Shown here: piece by piece, positions 51,900-54,470 of the stretch
How positions within the stretch are numbered: position 1 is the first letter of the stretch
Layout: every line of letters begins with the position of its first letter
From: Franconibacter helveticus LMG 23732
Lineage (GTDB): Bacteria; Pseudomonadota; Gammaproteobacteria; Enterobacterales; Enterobacteriaceae
Assembly: GCF_000463115.2 (NCBI RefSeq)
Contig: NZ_AWFX01000017.1
Span: 1-54,470 of the forward strand
Direction: 5' to 3'
DNA length: 54,470 bases
The notes under the pieces: model-generated
What the model was told of the DNA's origin: nothing
What the model saw: the letters and a program-made list of their open reading frames with translations, nothing else
Databases searched by the model: none
Program-made: the position numbers and the translations under genes

Positions 51900-52390
51900 C
51901 TCTTTGCTTTCAGCATGATAGTTAGAGGAACAAGCGGTTTGTTAAGCGCCGCTTTATAGTCAACGCTGCTCCCCGTATAGTCTCACACGCGCTCTCTAAG
52001 GCATTTTGCAGGAGGAGCTTTTCACACCTTTAGCAAATCCTTTTTCGTTTTTATTGGCAGCATGGCGCTGACGCAGCCTGCGTATACATGTTTGAATGCT
52101 AAAGTCGCCACGTCTGTCCGCTTCATGTATCGCTTTAATGCAGATGCATATCCGTGCCAAATCGTCTCCAGCCATGGCGGCGCACAGCCTTATCGAGCCA
52201 TCCAGTCAGATGCAAAACCATGCACCGCTTGCATGCACAAAAAAAAGAAAAATTCGGAAAAAACCTAAAAAAAACGATAATCACACTTCCAATTTGGAAC
52301 CGATTTCGGTGTACAATGTTACCAATGATTACACTTTTCTAACAAAATAATGTGCTTTCGCAAAAGCATAGTTCGAATATTGGATAAATT
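51900..52390. other. 491-bp stretch with no confident gene; second cos-like sequence and promoter of the next gene
   Basis: It contains three things. (1) A diverged copy of the cos region at 52100-52150, with CGCCACG, a (C/T)CCGCTT(T/C)ATGTA block and ATGCAG-TGCAT in the same order and nearly the same spacing as around 51623-51667, offset by 483 bp. (2) Very A-rich tracts at 52237-52274. (3) The promoter and operator region listed separately. Short open frames across it (for example 52062-52268) have no ribosome-binding site and no recognisable product. Confidence 0.6.
52287..52317 (+). promoter_or_regulatory. Candidate promoter with palindromic operator for the glycosyltransferase-acyltransferase gene
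   Basis: TTCCAATTTGGAA (52287-52299) is a perfect 13-bp palindrome overlapping a weak -35 (TTCCAA, 18 bp from the -10). The -10 is TACAAT at 52312-52317. A small hairpin (TGCTTT/AAAGCA) near 52351-52367 lies in the 70-base leader before the ATG at 52391. Confidence 0.45.
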
Positions 52391-54091
52391 ATGGAAAACT
52401 TGACTGTCATCACGCGCCCAGAAAACAATAAGCGTTTACTGGTCTACTTTTTTTGGGATGCGGACGGTATCGTTGATGATTACGTTGTTCACTCAATAAA
52501 GGCGCTAGGTGAACATTCTTCCGAAATAGTAGTAGTCGTAAACGGGGAATTGAATCCTCTCGGTTATCGTAAACTTCGTTCTGTTTCTAATCAGCTGATC
52601 ATTCGTGAAAATGTTGGTCTAGATGCTGGAGCTTACAAGGCAGCATTTGATTATGTTGGCTATGACTATTTGAGCAAATTTGACGAAGTTTTAGTTACCA
52701 ATTTCACTTTGTTTGGGCCGCTGTTTTCTCTTTCCGACTTTTTTTCACGAATGGATTCTACGCCCTGCGATTTCTGGGGGCTCGCCGGTTATAACGAAAA
52801 GGTCAAAGGCCAAGACGACATTCAGCATCTCCAATCATATTTTGTGGCGTATCGTAAATCTCTCACGTCTTCAAAAGACTTTAGGAATTATTGGCAACAG
52901 CTGCCAAAAATCGAAAACTATATTGATTCGGTTAACCTCCATGAGTTAGCTCAAACACCTTATTTCTCTGATAGAGGATATACTTTCGCTAGCTTTTCAT
53001 CGACGAAGAAATACGCAAGCATATCTCCATACAATTTTGTTATAAGTTGCGCCGATCGTGTTCTTATAGAGGACAACTGCCCCTTCCTTAAACGTAGAGC
53101 GATGTTTTTCTCTAATGGGAATTTCGAGCAAGGCTCAAATATTCATAAAATCACGCATATAACAAACTTTATAAAGTGCCGTACCGATTATGACATTGCT
53201 TTAATGCTTGAGAATATCGAGCGTACTCAAAAGCCGATACCTCCTAAACCAGTCATTATGCCACAAATTGAGCCCCCAGCTCCTATTTCTCGATATAGGC
53301 ATTATAAAAGGCGGCTTGGTTCGTACATACATCCGAAAAAAGAGATTAGAGATATTCTCAAACAACTTCTTTGGGATGAAGCTCATCCTCGGCCAGTGAT
53401 CGCTCCTCAGGTGGAGCCCTTGGTACAAGAACCTCACTATTTGTGGGAACAATATATAAATTGCTTTAGAAAGCAGAAGCAAATTTCATCTCCTATGCAT
53501 CCTGGTCCTCCTCAGATCCAGCATGTTGGGCGTTACACCTATGCCGCACCGGACACCCATGTTCATTGCATCGGCACAGTTATCGGCTCGTTCTGTTCTA
53601 TTTGGCAGCGCGTGGTAATCGGGCACGGTAGTCACCCGAAAGACTTTCTTTCATCATCGCCATTTTTCTATTTTGATGAACTGGGGTTCAAAACAAAAGA
53701 AATGCCGACCCACGATCAGTTTTGGTATATTGAGCCCGCCATCATAGGCAACGACGTATGGATCGGTGATGGCGCTTTCATAAAGAATGGGATAACAATC
53801 GGGGACGGAGCCATCATCGGTGCGAGAGCTGTCGTAACCAGAAATGTCCCGCCTTATGCTATCGTTGCCGGTATACCTGCTGACGTTATCGGATATCGCT
53901 TTGATGAAAAGACAATACATGCACTACTTGAAAGCAAGTGGTGGGATTTACCAGATGATATGATCCGCCAGATACCGTTCGATGACATACAAAAGGCGGT
54001 GGCATTCTTAGCTGGCATTAAGAACAACACCCTCGCCAATGAAAATAACAAAAAGGCTGAGGTTATTCCCACCATGGCCGTCGTCAGTTAG
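52391..54091 (+). CDS. Rhamnan-synthesis-F-like domain fused to a left-handed beta-helix acyltransferase
   Basis: A 566-residue two-domain protein. Residues about 14-265 resemble RgpF/rhamnan synthesis F proteins: LLVYFFWDADGIVDDYVVHS, a strand plus NGELNPLGYRKLRSVSNQLI, RENVGLDAGAYKAAFDYVGY, the DEVLVTNFTLFGPLF motif and CDFWGLAGY. Residues about 378-515 form an acyltransferase of the CatB/VatB hexapeptide family: GTVIGSFCSIWQRVVIGHGS with likely catalytic His 411 or 415, then IGNDVWIGDGAFIKNGITIG and ARAVVTRNVPPYAIVAGIPA. The linker carries a duplicated motif, KPVIMPQIEPP (286-296) and RPVIAPQVEPL (334-344). It is AT-rich and stands alone with its own promoter, in the cargo position beyond cos. 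The likely role is adding sugar and acyl groups to surface polysaccharide. That fits lysogenic conversion, but the substrate is unknown. Confidence 0.82.
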   Translation: MENLTVITRPENNKRLLVYFFWDADGIVDDYVVHSIKALGEHSSEIVVVVNGELNPLGYRKLRSVSNQLIIRENVGLDAGAYKAAFDYVGYDYLSKFDEVLVTNFTLFGPLFSLSDFFSRMDSTPCDFWGLAGYNEKVKGQDDIQHLQSYFVAYRKSLTSSKDFRNYWQQLPKIENYIDSVNLHELAQTPYFSDRGYTFASFSSTKKYASISPYNFVISCADRVLIEDNCPFLKRRAMFFSNGNFEQGSNIHKITHITNFIKCRTDYDIALMLENIERTQKPIPPKPVIMPQIEPPAPISRYRHYKRRLGSYIHPKKEIRDILKQLLWDEAHPRPVIAPQVEPLVQEPHYLWEQYINCFRKQKQISSPMHPGPPQIQHVGRYTYAAPDTHVHCIGTVIGSFCSIWQRVVIGHGSHPKDFLSSSPFFYFDELGFKTKEMPTHDQFWYIEPAIIGNDVWIGDGAFIKNGITIGDGAIIGARAVVTRNVPPYAIVAGIPADVIGYRFDEKTIHALLESKWWDLPDDMIRQIPFDDIQKAVAFLAGIKNNTLANENNKKAEVIPTMAVVS

Positions 54092-54397
54092 GCCTAAATA
54101 CCGGGGCTAATACAGCTACCCATTGCCAGCCCGTAATTTAATGAACGGGCTGGCGTTTCCACATAATGGCAAACATCTTTTTGTAACTGCCACATCAAAG
54201 GCATTTATGTCTACAGGTTATCGTGTCAAAAAGCGCTTGCCATAACCGCTCTATATGGCTCACCTATGCCAAGTAAACCGACAGCAAAATTACCTTGCAC
54301 TATGGGGTCACTTTCAAATACTGCTGTGTTGCATGAATTTTATGGATAATGTAGTTATCCATAATTGGCACTAATGTTAACTCGCTGGTATGCGGAT
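54092..54397. other. 306-bp gap between the fusion gene and the IS3 element
   Basis: No gene is seen. A hairpin GCCAGCCCGT/ACGGGCTGGC at 54125-54154 with an 10-base loop, followed by GTTT, is the probable terminator of the preceding gene. An 8-bp inverted repeat ATGGATAA/TTATCCAT with a 5-base loop lies at about 54341-54361. The rest is AT-rich and featureless to me. Confidence 0.6.
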
Positions 54398-54470
54398 TGA
54401 ATCGCCACGGATAATCTAGACACTTCCGAGCCGTTGATAATACTGGTTTTCATATTCTGTCGGTGACATC
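54398..54470 (-). mobile_element. End of an IS3-family insertion sequence (partial)
   Basis: TGAATCGCCACGG begins at 54398 and looks like an IS3-family terminal repeat (TG...CA ends). Immediately inside it, the minus strand carries the C-terminus of an IS3-family OrfB. The element continues beyond the right edge, so size, target duplication and integrity cannot be judged. Confidence 0.8.
54416..54470 (-). CDS. IS3-family transposase OrfB, C-terminal end (partial)
   Basis: The minus strand reads MSPTEYENQYYQRLGSV and then a TAG stop at 54416-54418. The ending MSPxEYExQYxQRLGSV is the familiar C-terminus of IS3-subgroup OrfB (DDE integrase core). Only 18 codons are inside the window; the catalytic residues lie beyond it. 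Confidence 0.88.
   Translation of the reverse strand, partial: MSPTEYENQYYQRLGSV

Larger units (their letters stand above)
28850..54470. mobile_element. P2/186-like prophage (left part; continues past the window)
   Basis: The stretch carries ogr and a full P2-type late region (D-U-T-E'-E-FII-FI-tail fibre-I-J-W-V-S-R-lysis-X-L-M-N-O / P-Q) in prophage orientation, then a P2-type cos site at 51613-51631. The left attachment region lies between the rplS stop and about 28898, with integrase arm-type sites. Genes expected right of cos in this orientation (tin/old-type cargo, A, B, cox, C, int, attR) are not in the window except for one cargo gene. All late genes have open frames, so structural functions look intact. 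Whether the phage can excise cannot be judged here. Confidence 0.93.

Noticed and set aside
52062..52268. 68-codon ORF right of cos
   Set aside because: There is no ribosome-binding site, the product has no known family, and it runs through the cos-like repeat and an A-tract; it is more likely chance.

Overview
The window comes from an enterobacterial chromosome. The order smpB-ratAB-bamE-recN-nadK-grpE-yfjD-ypjD-ffh-rpsP-rimM-trmD-rplS is the conserved Enterobacteriaceae backbone, and a bapABCD-type adhesin/secretion operon sits beside smpB as in Salmonella. High GC and protein divergence from E. coli suggest Cronobacter or a near relative (Enterobacter, Franconibacter, Siccibacter). The genus is inferred, not shown.

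Positions 1-17436: the right end of an IS1 copy (InsB C-terminus plus terminal repeat) stops 84 bp before the start of bapA. BapA is a 4148-residue biofilm adhesin with a Gly/Asp-rich linker, 36 Ig-like repeats and a C-terminal secretion region. bapB, bapC and bapD follow on the same strand and encode its type I exporter (TolC-like channel, ABC ATPase, HlyD-like adaptor). A weak hairpin lies between adhesin and exporter genes.

Positions 17437-28850: housekeeping backbone. It covers trans-translation (smpB), RatA/RnfH-family proteins, outer-membrane assembly (bamE), SOS repair (recN with three LexA boxes), NAD kinase, heat-shock grpE (sigma-32 promoter), two membrane proteins, the SRP GTPase and the rpsP-rimM-trmD-rplS operon.

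Positions ~28850 to the window end: a P2/186-type prophage inserted just behind the rplS terminator. Integrase arm-type sites (TGTCCACA) mark the left attachment region. Then come ogr and the whole late region in P2 order, read right to left: D, U, T, E/E' (with frameshift site), FII, FI, a short tail fibre in place of H/G, I, J, W, V, S, R, lysis genes, X, L, M, N, O, and divergently P and Q. Exact TGT-N12-ACA Ogr sites sit at the heads of the FI, V and O/P transcription units. The cos site is recognisable at 51613-51631. Integrase, repressor, cox and the replication gene A would lie beyond the right edge.

Two stretches of foreign, lower-GC DNA flank cos. Between Q and cos is a tightly packed three-gene operon (TIGR04255-family protein; hydrophobic segment plus helix-turn-helix protein; unrecognised protein with an HDCDL motif). 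It is a candidate phage-defence or exclusion cassette. On the other side of cos is a single gene fusing a rhamnan-synthesis-F-like domain to a left-handed beta-helix acyltransferase, a candidate surface-polysaccharide modification cargo. A diverged second cos-like sequence lies between cos and that gene. The window ends in an IS3-family element.
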